A stretch of DNA of 64,000 nt from Carex sylvatica (Eukaryota; Streptophyta; Magnoliopsida; Poales; Cyperaceae), in NCBI GenBank assembly GCA_964058845.1, contig CAXKVR010000031.1, positions 248,001-312,000 on the forward strand. Reading direction: 5' to 3'. Shown here one piece after another: positions 11,265 to 23,110 of the stretch. Both the position numbers and the translations under genes were made by a program. The notes below the pieces were generated by a model that did no database searches, was not told the origin of the DNA, and worked only from the letters and a program-made list of their open reading frames with translations. Numbering within the stretch: the first letter of the stretch is position 1; every line of letters starts with the position of its first letter.

Positions 11265-13560
11265 AATTTTCATTGCCAACTGATCTCTTTCTCATTTGTC
11301 CTCTTCTTAATTTCCTGCAACTACCTATTACTTTTTGTCTAAATATTTATGTTTAACTATTTTTGGAGAGAAAGATGCACAAAAACTTTCAGAGAAGAAG
11401 CATGTAATCTAATGCAATTAGCAGAGTAAGTTAAAAAATAGTGGAGATACAGCTCAATTACAGAAATTTAAGAGAATTGAAAGCTTAAAAGTTTAAAAAA
11501 ATTTATCTTCTGAGTTTGTAATTTTCTTTTGTATTTCTATCTTAGTATTTTATTTTCAACTAATTTTCTTTTTTTTAGGAAGCTTCTAATTGTTCACAAA
11601 CATTTGTCCACCATTTATTCACAGAAAAACTATCATTTGACCTGTGCGAATCCTGTAAATTTAATAATTCAATGCTGTAACTTATAAAAACAATCTTATA
11701 AAATATGTAATCAAAAATTTCAAACATCCAGAAACTTTCATTAACGGTTTGCAACTTGGCCAACCTGGCAAACTAACTATACTTTGTGCGGGACCACTTG
11801 GAAAACTAATTATACTTTTCTTACTAACAGTTAATGTCAGCTATTTGCGGTTAATGATAATTTTACAAAAACTTCTAGAACATTCCACAAAAACTTATAG
11901 AACATTTCAAACCCGGACAACATCTACAACTGGCATTTTTTTTTTCAAAATAAACCTCAAAAATATTCAAAAATAATTTTTTTAGCAAAATTATAATTTT
12001 TAATTTTTTTTTTAATTTCATAATTTTTTCCTTCAATACTGTAAAAATAGAAGTTGTAAATAGTAAAATAAACATATGTCACTATAAATTTCAACACTGC
12101 AAATTTCAATACTACAAAGAAAAATTTACAAAATCAATACTTCATATCACCTCTCTATCATCTCTTTTCTCCAGATTTCCACAAGATGAATAATGTAAAA
12201 TTACAATATGAATACTATAAAATTACAAGATGAATAGTGTAAAATTAACAGATCAATACTCTATATCGCCTCTCTATCATTTCTTTCCTTTAGATTTTCA
12301 CAAGATGAATACTGTAAAATGACAAAATGAATACTGTAAAATTAACGGGGCAATACTGTAAAATTAACATATCAATACTCCATATTGCCTCTCTATCATC
12401 TCTCATCAATTGCCTCTGCATTGCATTTTCACAACTGTCAATTGCATCCATAACAACAAAAGGAAAATATCAAAAGTTCAATTTACCTCCAGCGACACGT
12501 CTAATGGTGCTAAGCTTCAATTTAGATCGTCAGATAAGGGATAAGAAAGGATAAATCAATAATTTGACAAAATAAATCACAACTTCTCGATTTAATTGGG
12601 ACTGTCAGATAAGGGATTAGAATGAGTGGATGATACAATCTAAGGTTTTCAATTGTGCTCGAGAGGCAGTAGGCAGCAACAATTATAAAATGGTGAGAAA
12701 ATTTGATAAATACAGTCACGGTGCATCCTGAATTCATATTTGACATGCTGTCAGCAAAACAAAATTAATTCAGAAAAGCTATACCTTGTTTATGAAATTT
12801 TAACATATCATCAATCATTACTAATTCATATGCTTATCCTATCTGATTTTCAAGTGATGTCTTCTAAAATTTTGGAGTTACATAACAATCAAATCAAGCA
12901 TGCGAGAAAATCCATTTCTATAAGAAGAATTTTGTCGAACACCTGGCAAGCATGGTTGAAACAATGCTTTGATCGAATTCTTCTTGTGATTTCTGCCTCT
13001 CCAAATTGCGCTGACTGAATTTCTCCAGATCTGAAGTGGTATAGATTAAATTAACTACTTCAGATTGAATTTTGCTAGATCTAGAAGTTAATCAGACTCA
13101 TACCAGTTCTAGTAGTGGCAGTCAACTCTGTCTTACCTACTTCAGTTTGAATTTCGTCCTATCTGAAGCAGTATAGGTTAATTGATTTCAAACGTTATAG
13201 TATGGAGGATGCACGTGCCAAAGGAGGAGTTGAAGCTGTAGCAGCAACCTCACCAAAGTCTGCACCGTATGCGGAGACAGATGAGATATGCGGGATGGAG
13301 GAGACGAACTCGTCGGAGAAAGAGCGGGAGGTGGAGGGGGAGATGCGATCATAGAGGACTGAGGGAAATGAAGAAGGTCGGGATAGGAGATGATGAGATC
13401 GAAATAAAAAATAAAAAAAAGGGAACGGTTATTCAGGAGGAAGATTATTAAATAAGAAAATTGGAAGCGGACCGTTAAAAAAAGAAGTTAACGACAGTTT
13501 AAAACTTATCCGATCAGTGTTGTGGACAAATGGTGGACAGAAGGCTGTGGACTAGAACCT
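11265..13560. repeat. Complex intergenic repeat block with 119-bp tandem units
   Basis: Between about 12132 and 12410 a unit of about 119 bases is repeated two to three times; CCTCTCTATCAT recurs near 12151, 12270 and 12388. Within it, words like GAATACTGTAAAATTA recur. From about 13203 to 13400 base composition shifts to GC-richer, coding-like sequence without a complete gene (see the separate entry). Flanking sequence is AT-rich. I considered a Helitron or gene-capturing transposon for the whole block but could not define its ends. Confidence 0.4.
13203..13400. pseudogene. GC-rich coding-like fragment of unknown origin
   Basis: This short island differs in composition from the AT-rich DNA around it. 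The minus strand is open across it and reads as a serine-, alanine- and proline-rich stretch typical of a plant protein N-terminus. The plus strand also has a 50-codon frame from the ATG at 13203 to the stop at 13352. No flanking exons or domain could be recognised. It may be a gene fragment captured by a transposon or the remnant of a lost gene. I assign no function. Confidence 0.25.
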
Positions 13561-14879
13561 TTTCTCTTTTTTTTATTTATGCTCAAATGTTTTGAGTAGA
13601 ATTGTATTTTTTTAATTTATGATTATAACTTCCTTGTAACTGCAAAATGATTAATGAAAAAGGGCTAGACCTATTTTCTTTGTAAAAAATATATATATAT
13701 TTTGTGAAATATAATAATTAACAAGAGATGAATCTTATTTTGATAATTGATGACTAATACTTGATAGAATTTCATTGTACACAAGACACTTAAAGTGATG
13801 TAAGAAACAGGTTTGAACAGGTTAATTTTGTGTTGTCTGCGCGTATCATTGCAACGGCTGATAAGAAACCCTTTCTTTTCTTTTCTTTCTTTTATTTTTC
13901 TTTCTAAATGCTTGACGGTGACTATCAAATGTTTTCTTTTTCTTTTTCTTTTTCTTTTTCTTTTTCATAGTCCTTATTATTATACTTTTCATTTTGTGAC
14001 CAATTCGATGAATGTGTATTCATTTACATTAACTCAAATTGGTCTGAATTTTGATCGAAGGGTCACAAAATTAACTCAAACGGTGTGTTAATGCAGAGGA
14101 TATGTATTCTAATTCGATTGGGAAGATTTTAACAGAGCAGTTTTGGCTTTATGTAGAGTACAAGTTATAGAATCTATATAGTATTGTATATGTTTTGTGC
14201 ATTGTATGAAGTCAGAATTGCCAATTATTTGCTGAGCTGTCCGCAGTTTTCTCTAAAAAGGGAAAAAAAAAAAAAAAAAAAAAAAAAACAGCAAACGAGG
14301 AGCTTTGAAAATTAATTTGATAAAGTAGTTAAAGAGAACTATAATGGTATATTGTTGCGACTAAACAATATTTCTTTTTTTTTGAGAGAGAAATCTAAAC
14401 AATATTTCTTGAATTTATGGACCTAGCTACTAGTTGCTCAACGGCTCAACGCCCCCCCTCTTTCTTTCTCTCTCATATTGATTTTGTGATGTTGTCTCGT
14501 TGGATAGTCTAACTACCATGCCTTTTTCTCTCTCTAGGTTGTTATAGTATTTTGTCCGTATATACATAGATAATTTTCAAAGCTCACCGTCCAAGCAGAC
14601 AAAGTCTCCTTTTATGAGCAACAATTTCTGACTTGCAAGCAACTAAGAGAACTCTTATCTTATATTCTGCCTAATTTATACCTCTAAAATAACTTACCAA
14701 TAAGCTAATTAACGCATGTAATGATGTAAGATAGCAAATGAAGAATACTTATGTCGTTTTCTATAATTCTTGGGATTGAAAAAAGAACAAAAATGAGGAG
14801 AAAAATTGTAGAAAAATATCTCCTTAATAAGACAACATTGAAAGTGTTGAGTAGTTGGTAAATTCTCCTTGTGTCAACA
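13561..14879. other. Intergenic with simple repeats
   Basis: Contains a (TTTTTC)n run at about 13933-13966, the second copy of the 100-bp dispersed repeat (14128-14220, matching 679-778), and a poly(A) run of more than 25 at about 14263-14288. An ATGCAGAGGATATGTATTC word near 14091 matches the terminus of the element at 62895-63107. No gene is supported. Confidence 0.45.
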
Positions 14880-15235
14880 GTGAAAAAAATTAGTTACACT
14901 GTTATTGATTTCGTCACGGCATATCACGAGTATCAGTTATATGACATGTTTTCTTTTTGTCAAAATAACACGTCGCATTATACGCAAATAAATCTAATCA
15001 TATTACATTACGTGACTAATTTTTTTAACATTGTTTCTTTATTTTAATTTATTTTGCAATTGTTCTTATTTTTTAGCATATTTTTCTTTTTTCTTATAAA
15101 CTAACTTAAAATCAGAAGAAGAAAAATCAAATATAATCAATTACATCATATATATATATAAATAAAATTAATAATATTTATAATATGACGTAATCAAATC
15201 ACAGCATGTTAATTATATCCCACCATATTTTCCCA
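14880..15235. repeat. Diverged relative of the ACGT-rich element
   Basis: The block shares words with 1958-2413 (ACGTGACTAATTTT; TTATAATATGACGT against TTATAATATTAGTCACGT) and again holds several ACGT cores, with a long AT-rich middle. The edges are uncertain. Likely another member of the same non-autonomous element family. Confidence 0.4.
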
Positions 15236-15282
15236 TCGTTGTGCGCCAACAATCTGCAACGAATTGTAGTTGATGTTATGAC

Positions 15283-15424
15283 TAGTGTTGTAAAAAATAT
15301 CTATTTAGACCGATTAATCGGCTGATTAGTTGTTGGCAGTAACCAAACTGTCATAAATTTTTCTGACTAATCGTTTGATGGTACCATGTCCGTCCGATGA
15401 CGGATACGATTATTTACAACACTA
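15283..15424. mobile_element. Short hAT-like MITE, TAGTGTTGTAAA ends
   Basis: A perfect 8-bp target duplication, GTTATGAC, sits at 15275-15282 and 15425-15432. The termini are TAGTGTTGTAAA and TTTACAACACTA. It is 142 bp long and non-coding. The same CAGTGTTGTAAA-type end is seen on the 781-bp element at 48003-48783, so these are probably short and long deletion derivatives of one hAT lineage. It lies about 250 bp upstream of the start codon of the JmjC gene. Confidence 0.85.
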
Positions 15425-15677
15425 GTTATGACTATTTTTTTCTGGTCAAGGAAGAGATTTTGGGCAAATTTAGGCCCATCAACCATGCCTTGATGGGCTC
15501 TATTTGGGCCGTAAAGCCTATAGGCATAAGCTTGCTGGGCTTTATTGCCATAGGCCCAGTTAAATTCTAAACCGCAAATGCACCATTTGTCCGTTGGGGA
15601 TTCATTCGTGAAGTTCCCATCGGCTGAGCACTGGAATCCGTGAGAGGGGAGAGAGGGAGGTCTGGCGGGAAAAGGAG

Positions 15678-18600
15678 ATGGAGGCGGGAGAAGGGGAGAT
15701 AGTGCAAGAAACGATTCGAATTTCGCACTTGAATAGACCTCTTTCGCCAGAAGAGTTTGCTACGCAGATCGAATCCAAAAGCATTCCAGGAGTTAGTACT
15801 ACTTCCCTCATTTTTTTGTTTAATTTCACAATGTCTGACTCGTCCTGACATCTAATTTTTATCGCTCAAAACTTGTAATTATTACTTATATAAGATGACC
15901 TATTGATTTGGGTGCTATTTCAATAGGTTTTTCGTGGAGTTGTCAAGGGCTGGAAGGCTATCTCCTTGTGGGATCCTTCAAAAGGAGGTCTTAACTACTT
16001 GTCGGTACTCACCTATACAACTTTTATTGTTGAATTATGGTTCAATTAATCAAGCTATGTCCATTGTTGAATTTATCTGTGTTTGAAAGTTGCTTCTCAC
16101 AAGCATTTAATATATGTTCTGAATAAATATCTGTTCTATATTGTCTAAAATTATTTAGGGAATATTGGAGGTGTTTTAATCCAGTTATAAAGCTACTTTC
16201 ATGGTTGGAAACTTTAAAAAATAAACCATTTGCAGGAAATGGTGGGGCCCACTGCTGTTGTAGAGGCCATGATGTCAAATCATGCGCATATTTTTTATGG
16301 AGATCTTAGAAATCATGAGAGGGTAAGAAAATTTTCATATGAATAATATGGTAGATTTTGACTCCCGAAATAAGGATTGTGGAAGTGGAACTGGTACAAC
16401 AGTGCAAGCATCATTTATTGTTCCATTTTTTAGGTTATGCTAAGCCACTTTTTGTGTGATTAACCTCCTCCAATCAAAGAAATGGTGAAAGGGGGAACAG
16501 AAACTGGGTCGCAAAGAAATATATGTTTTAATACTGCCCAGTTTGCACCAGTAGTAGCTGCTTTGCTCAATTTGGATTAGACACCCAAGATCATAATTTT
16601 AATTCTTCATTGTTAAACTGAGGTTTTTCCGATCTCCAATAGCTGACTTATGGAGGAATATTGAAATTTAAGGCGTGATAAGTTATATATTCTGATGACA
16701 GGTGGCACTGCCATTCTCTGCCTTCATTGCCTCATGTAAATCATATATTGAACAGTTGAGCCTTCTTAGTGTCTCCTGTCATGTGTCAGACAGTGATAAA
16801 GATAAAGCTACAAATGAAGAAACATGCTCAACTTCCTTAGATGCTCCTGACAAACTCTATTTAGCACAGGTACCTTTTTAGTAACTTGTAGTTTTGGTTA
16901 TATGATCTATTTGTTCATTTATTCGCATTTTTGTCCCTATTTATATTTTTCTAATGTAGCTTTCCGTAGTTGTTGAACTTTATTTAACATGCAATGTTAA
17001 TTTCAACAGGTCCCAATTTATAGTGCTGAGAGGAAAGAGCGTTGCTCTCTGGAGGTGCTCAAGGAGGATATACAGACAGTGGGCCCCTTATTTTGTCTTT
17101 TATTCTGTTGTAATATTATTATTAGTCCGTTTACAATATTCTCATTTTTCTTTTTCTGGCAGCCTGTCTTTATAGGGAATAAGTCTCTTGCATCAATAAA
17201 CTTTTGGATGAATCGGGCTCAGTCAAGGTCTAGCACTCACTATGATCCTCGCCATAATATCCTTTGTGTAGTTGCTGGCCAGAAAGAAGGTAAACTTGCA
17301 TGTCATGCTGCCAAATCTCATCACCTATACATGAACACTGGTGCCTAACCTTACTGGCTTGATACTTGTAGCTGAGGCAGCCGGTTACCAGCAATTCCAG
17401 CATTTTTCTTTGGTTTTGTGGTTCTGTGTCATTTGGTTCACAGTCATGCCGATCTGACCTGTACTTGCACCAATGAGTTTACCCTTGAAGTTGTGATGTA
17501 TCGTGTATTACACTATTAATTGATTTCTGTTCTTTTTTTGTATTTTAGTTACTTTATGGCCTCCTTCAGCATGTCGGTTTCTGTACCCAATGCCTATATA
17601 TGGGGAGGCTTCAAACCATAGGTACACTGCTTTCTTCATTTCTGGACAATACTAATAGTTGTAGAATGAAATATATATTTACTCTAATGTTTACCCCAGT
17701 GCTGTCAGTCTTGAGAATCCCAACCTTTCAGTTCATGCAAGAGCCAAGCACATGAAGAAATATTCTGCAAAAGTAATTCTCAATCCTGGTGATGCTCTAT
17801 TTATTCCCGAAGGATGGTATGTCATAAATATTTTGTGCAGTTATACACCTTGTGAAAGTTCTCTTTTTAGGGCCCATTTAGATAGGTAGAAATAATCTTA
17901 CAGTAGGTTGTTTCAGATCTTGAGGTAGATATCCTCACTCACTTGTTTGGATGCTTTTGAAGTATGAAATAATCACACGATCAGTTTTTATAATTCTAAT
18001 AAAGTAAAAGGATTGGTGACCTTTTTTTCAATAAAGTAAGGATTTAAATGCTGATGTGACCACAAGTACACCAACTGCTTTTCCAATTTTGAGCAGGAAC
18101 CATTAATATGTGATGTAAGTGGTGCATAGGCAAATTTGGATGTAGACCAAGTTACGGTAGTTCTCTGCATTGGGAATAAGAACATACTGTAAAGGATCCA
18201 CTTACAACAAACCAAACAAGCAAAATTTATCTAACGGCAGGAAGAGACCTTACTTGCAACAATCCAAATGGGCCCTTAGTTCTTCTTTTCAGTATTATTG
18301 AGCTGTTGTGCTTCATTAATTAAGTATGAACGTATTATTGAACAGGTTTCACCAAGTGGATAGTTCCGACTTGACTGTAGCCATCAACTTTTGGTGGGTG
18401 TCAAGCATCATGTCAGATATGGTAGAACACATGGATGCATATTATTTACGACGCATATTGAATAGGTACATTTTTCCATATTGACCACCAATTAAGGCAA
18501 GCTGAGAACAAGATAGCACTGGAAAATTTGCTTATATCAATGAGAAGAAGAGTCAAAATGACATTATTAGTTTACTTATCTAGTAACTAACATTTATTTT

Positions 18601-21448
18601 TGTCGCGTATATTCTCTTGGGAACTTGTTGAAAAATTGGCTCTGCTGAAGATTGGTGAGCAAGGAAATGGTATGTATCTTCAGATTTTTTTTATTTTTTA
18701 TTTTACTATATTTCTTGAGGGTGTCTTGTTTGGGGCTGTCAATGGATCGGTTCAGATCGGATTCGAGTGTAACACAAATGCAAATTCATTAAGTTATACA
18801 AGATCCACATGCAGATTTGTTTCCATTATTCTAGCAGATTTCAGATTGGATTTGGATCATATTTAATGTTTTAAGTTAATATAGTAAGACACATGCATGA
18901 AACAAGTAAATAATCATTTTAAATTATCACTATATTAATTAAGAATAATAGTGTTAATTAAGCTAATTTGTATGAATAATGGTGATTTAATATCTTTGAA
19001 CGTCCATGTTACATGTAGCTTTGAAACAACTCAAGTCATATTTAGTATTTTTTTAATAACGTAACTTCCTCAACGGATTTCGGATTCGGGATGCGCAAGA
19101 TCCAAATGCGGATCCAATAACTAAGGTGAATCCTTTTTGAAGATCCATTAAGCTATTGGGTACATTTTATAGATCATATGTGATCCCTTCATGTGGATTC
19201 AGATTGGATTATCTGATTATGGATATCCATACAGCTCTAGTCACGTTAGGTTCAAAAAATTCACGAGTTTATTAATTATCTGGTTATAGAAAAATTTACT
19301 TGTCCATTAGATTGGTCGCCTCCTAACTTCTTTTACTGCCTACGTGATAAACTACAGAACAAAATTTTATACGTAATTAAATAGGACAGGGTAGGATGCT
19401 GCCAAAGAGATCAATTCTTTATATGAAGAAGGAAGAAAACAGTCAAAATGATGAAGCCTCAGAAGGTTAGTTTCAATAATCCCACTTTTCTCAATCTTTA
19501 GCAATTCTTCTATTATCTACAAAAACATTTTTTTGATAACATTTAACTTAGTGGCAGATAACAACAGAAGGTTAGTAACTGTTTTCCATTCTTTTTTTAT
19601 ATATTTATTTATTTTTTGTTTATTTTTTTGTCAGGCTGTGAGGAACCAAATACCAATGGCAAATCAACAAACCTTGGTGTAAATCAAGATAAGAGCATGA
19701 TATTAGGTCAACTTGATCCTAATGGTCTCCAGTTACTAGGTAAACTGGTCTCTCTGGTTCATAAGAACGTTGAATGTATTGGCCAAGACAAATATAATCC
19801 AACTGATTTGAATGATGAGTCTGTTGAAACAAGCAATCAACCAAAGCAGATTGCAAATGATGGTAATGCTCCATTTTCAGTCAATGGGTCTATAGCCCAA
19901 ATCTTTTCATCACTCGAACCATTGGCTCTACAGAAAATGCTTCTTGCGATGGCGGTATGAACTATGCACCTTTTATTTCCAATTTCATCTTTCATTTGTT
20001 CTTGATTCGCTTATTGTGTAAGGAGTCTAATTAAATACGGAGTATGTTCTATGTTTTTTCCATTAAATTTTAGCTTTTACCAATAGTTAAGCTAACACCT
20101 TGTGAACACCGATATCTAATGTCGATATATCCTTGTTTTCACCTGTAAAACCCAACTAAACAACCAACCATGCAAAAGACATGGAACAACAAAACCTGAT
20201 CAGTGCAGAACTGTTACTAATGCTTCAGTACGAGATTGCAATCGTTTTAATAATTTTCTTAATTACCATTTGTTTTAGGAACATTTCCCGAGGACACTTG
20301 AGGCACTAATTCTGCATATGTTGGAACCTGCTGCTGCAGAAGTGCTCACATGCAAATTTGATGAGATGGAACCTCTTCTCACAAAAGAACAGCAGTATGT
20401 TAAATTATTTTATATATCAATTTTTAGCAACCAAATCCTAGTGGTTAATTCTATTTGTTTATTGTATTGGGGTGTGCTTTCATGATCCCATCAAATATTA
20501 AAAGGTCAAATCATAACTGTTTATCCAAAAAGAGTGCTAATTTTAATTTAAAACAATTAGAGTGAGGCTATGGTACCATGCATAGCGCAAATCGATCCGT
20601 ACTATATATTTGTATCTCCATTTTCAAATTTCGACTAGTCAATCCAAACAGCTTAATATGATCCATATGCAAATGTACTTGAGGCCAAGTTTTATACTTT
20701 TTTGAAACTTACCATTTTCTTAAATAGGTAGAAAATCAATATTTTGGATGGTCCAGAATTTTAGATCAAGTGATTTTCTACCTATCTAAACTAACAGTAA
20801 ATAAACATTTTCATATGGAGATCGTGTTGAGCATTTCAGATTGACTGTTTGAACTTTGAGAATGGAGATATAGATCCGTAGTGTGGACCAATGTTCGCTA
20901 TGCATAGGTTCGTAGCCTCGCTCGAACAATTATATTAAGTGTGACCATTGAAGTAAAATTCTATTTGTATACTGCCCTAGTTATGGACGGTATCTTTTCT
21001 CAAATTGCTTCGGATTTATACAAGAAATACTATAATATATTTGATGATTGGGCTCTGCAGTGGATGCAGTTGTATTTGTTAGTATTGTACTACCCTAGTT
21101 ATGGACAGTATCTTTTTCCAAATTGCAGGGAGGAATTCTACAAGAAATTCTATAGTGCCTTTGATAACCCATCTGCTGCAATGGATGCAATTTTAAATGC
21201 TAAAGAAACTTTTGCATTTCAGGTATATATTATGTTATGCCTCAATTAAGTGTTGGTGCTCCAGTGTTAGGATCATGATATCATTTAGTGGATCCCAAAT
21301 TGAGCCCAATGGCTGCCTGAATTCATTGCAGGATGCTAAAGCTTTGTTTTTATTAGGCATTTCAGAATGTACTGGATCAGTATGTTGGAGCAAAAGTTAT
21401 TGGTCCGACTTAGCATCTGATTGTGATTTCCGTCCTACACTGTACTAA
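15678..21448 (+). CDS. JMJ31: JmjC-domain 2-oxoglutarate oxygenase, JMJ31/TYW5-like
   Basis: Fifteen exons: 15678-15791, 15927-16004, 16236-16322, 16702-16869, 17010-17078, 17163-17289, 17549-17621, 17700-17816, 18346-18465, about 18623-18669, 19385-19465, 19635-19954, 20279-20394, 21129-21222, 21332-21448; about 575 aa. The cupin/JmjC core spans roughly residues 40-320. The Fe(II) ligands are visible as H198-x-D200 (in THYDPRH) and H280 (in GWFHQV), after the IPEGW turn. The remaining 250 residues form a plant-type C-terminal extension with no known motif. Small JmjC-only proteins act as histone or non-histone demethylases or hydroxylases; animal TYW5 hydroxylates a wybutosine tRNA base. The substrate here is unknown. 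Phase requires exon 10 to begin at 18623, where the genome reads GA instead of AG, so that splice site is abnormal. Exon 14 has a decayed tandem copy just upstream. The JMJ31 symbol is a family-level match. Confidence 0.8.
17870..18275. mobile_element. Tourist-like MITE in JmjC gene intron 8
   Basis: The ends are GGGCCCATTTAGATAGG on the left and CAATCCAAATGGGCCC on the right, flanked by TTA on both sides (17867-17869 and 18276-18278). A GGGCC-type terminus with a TTA duplication is characteristic of Tourist/PIF-Harbinger MITEs. It is entirely intronic and on present reading does not touch the exon 8 donor or exon 9 acceptor. Confidence 0.8.
18734..19240. mobile_element. Probable MITE in JmjC gene intron 10
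   Basis: The left edge GGGCTGTCAATGGATC and the right edge GGATATCCATACAGCTC are imperfect inverted repeats. The interior carries repeated GGATTCAGAT/GATCCAAATG-type words on both strands. No clean target duplication was found. It accounts for most of the intron after the abnormal exon 10. Confidence 0.5.
20560..20923. mobile_element. Mutator-like MITE in JmjC gene intron 13
   Basis: The termini are GAGTGAGGCTATGGTAC and, inverted, GTAGCCTCGCTC. The 9-bp flanks AAACAATTA (20551-20559) and GAACAATTA (20924-20932) form the target duplication. A second, better preserved copy is at 63510-63911, and a diverged one at 49010-49369. Internal landmarks shared by copies include GGATGGTCCAGAATTTT and GATCAAGTGATTTTC. 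Confidence 0.8.
20971..21075 (+). pseudogene. Decayed tandem copy of JmjC gene exon 14
   Basis: From about 20971 the sequence repeats, with a 118-bp shift, the end of intron 13 and the start of exon 14. Both copies have ACTRCCCTAGTTATGGACRG, then a pyrimidine tract, then a TACAAGAAAT core. In this upstream copy the acceptor TTGCAGG has become TTGCTTC, and the coding part has diverged, so it is not spliceable as it stands. The downstream copy (21129-21222) is the one used in the gene model. Confidence 0.7.
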
Positions 21449-23110
21449 AGGAAAAGGTGTGTCAAAACAGGGAGTTACCTCTCCATATGTTTTAATGTTG
21501 CTACTTGAATATAGTTAAGCTTGCTGTATTAGTATATTGAATTCTGCTGATTGTGATTTTACATAGTTCAAGAATAAGAGCATGCCACTAGTCCGATTCA
21601 AACCTCAATAAGAGCACTGGGTCTAAGGGATGTAATAAATTTACTAATTCAGCAAGGTGCAAAGGGTTGCCAGTTGTGCATAATGCAGAGACCGGGATGT
21701 TGCCATGTCAGCTGACAAATAAAATATCCTTTGTTTATTAGAGAAGCATTCATAATTGGCCAACTCAGCACCATTCATCTGATAAATAATTTAATAATTT
21801 GGGGGCGATTGTGGGTATTTACTCGATAATCTTCAAAACATGTTGAGACTTGATAAATGTTTTACTAACTATAAATTTTAATGATTCAAAATTGGCCGTC
21901 ATTTATACGTTATCATATAATGCTTGAATTAGATGAAATTTTTTGTTCGATTATCTATACATCCAATAATCTCCCTTAACTTCTACTATTAAATTCCTTA
22001 TCAAAAATGCAAATAATCTCCCTTTTAACAAACCCCTCGTATTAATAATAAGAACCGTCTCATTCTAAATTGTTGAAACTTGAAACGAACCACTTTCCTA
22101 GTACAAAGCATCAGGTTGAAAGAGAATATCCTATACGTCGAACTTTATTATTTTCTCAAGAAGATTACATCCGACTTCAAACCATTAACTTTTTTTTTTT
22201 GGGGGGGAACGTAACGCTATTTTTATTAAACAAAATTTTACCGGTCACCTTGGCAGCATTCCAACACAACAACACATCATATAAACACAAAAGAATGAAC
22301 ATGATCCCTGGTGTCTATGTACACAGAACCCTCTCTAGTCTTCAGATAACGAAGCCACATAGTGGTGCAGCTGGGCTAAAACACCCTTTCTTCAAGCCTA
22401 GTATTTCTACACATTTAGTTCCTCTGATGCATTATTTTCCTGTAGGATATTTTAGGTCAGACCCAATAATTTTTGGAATTAATATTTGAATTAATACATC
22501 AAAAAATTTGCTCAATAACAATAAAAGTTGAGAAAAGCAAGTAAAAAAAAGTGAATTTTCTCAGTTTCTGGACAAAAATCAGCATACTGTATTTCCTAAT
22601 TTAATCCTCTATTTCAGTTTTCTTCAAACTCATTTTGTAGTCTATTGATAAGTAGAGATGGTTGTTCTATTATTTTTATTGTTGCGCACACATGCACAAT
22701 TTTCTCTGCATGGGCACACTAAACAAGTCAGCAGGCACGTGCGCAAGTTCACACGCATGCACAGAGAGAGAGAGAGAGAGAGGGTCTCAACTTACATCAA
22801 CCTGAATTTCAACAGGAAATAAATTTATGGCTCCAGGATTGAAGGAAAAGCTGCTCGAACATGAGAGAGTACAGTCAGTCAATAAGTTCTAAGAGCAAAG
22901 AACAAAGTTAAACATCTTCTATTAGACTAAGAAACAGTGCATCTTTCATCATAACATTTCTGTAAAGGCGTGAAGAAAAATCACAGCAATATTGTTGGCT
23001 AGAAGTTATGTCACACGGCTGCCAGTATACCTTTAGTTTCACCATATTGAAAGTACCATTTACGTTGGTAGTACTCTGCTATTATTAAAGTTCGAAAAAG
23101 AGAATGTCAT
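21449..23110. other. Convergent spacer between JmjC and dymeclin genes
   Basis: Both neighbours end here, so the spacer should contain their 3' untranslated regions and polyadenylation signals. A (GA)n microsatellite lies at about 22761-22783. An open frame of 139 codons at 22070-22489 contains an internal T/G homopolymer run and no known domain; I do not believe it codes. Confidence 0.4.

Noticed and set aside
11575..13560. Helitron carrying a gene fragment
   Set aside because: A CTAG end near 13555 was considered, but I found no 3' hairpin next to it and no TC start with confidence.
22070..22489. Open frame of 139 codons between two converging genes
   Set aside because: Contains a T/G homopolymer run, overlaps the expected 3' UTR region and shows no family motif.
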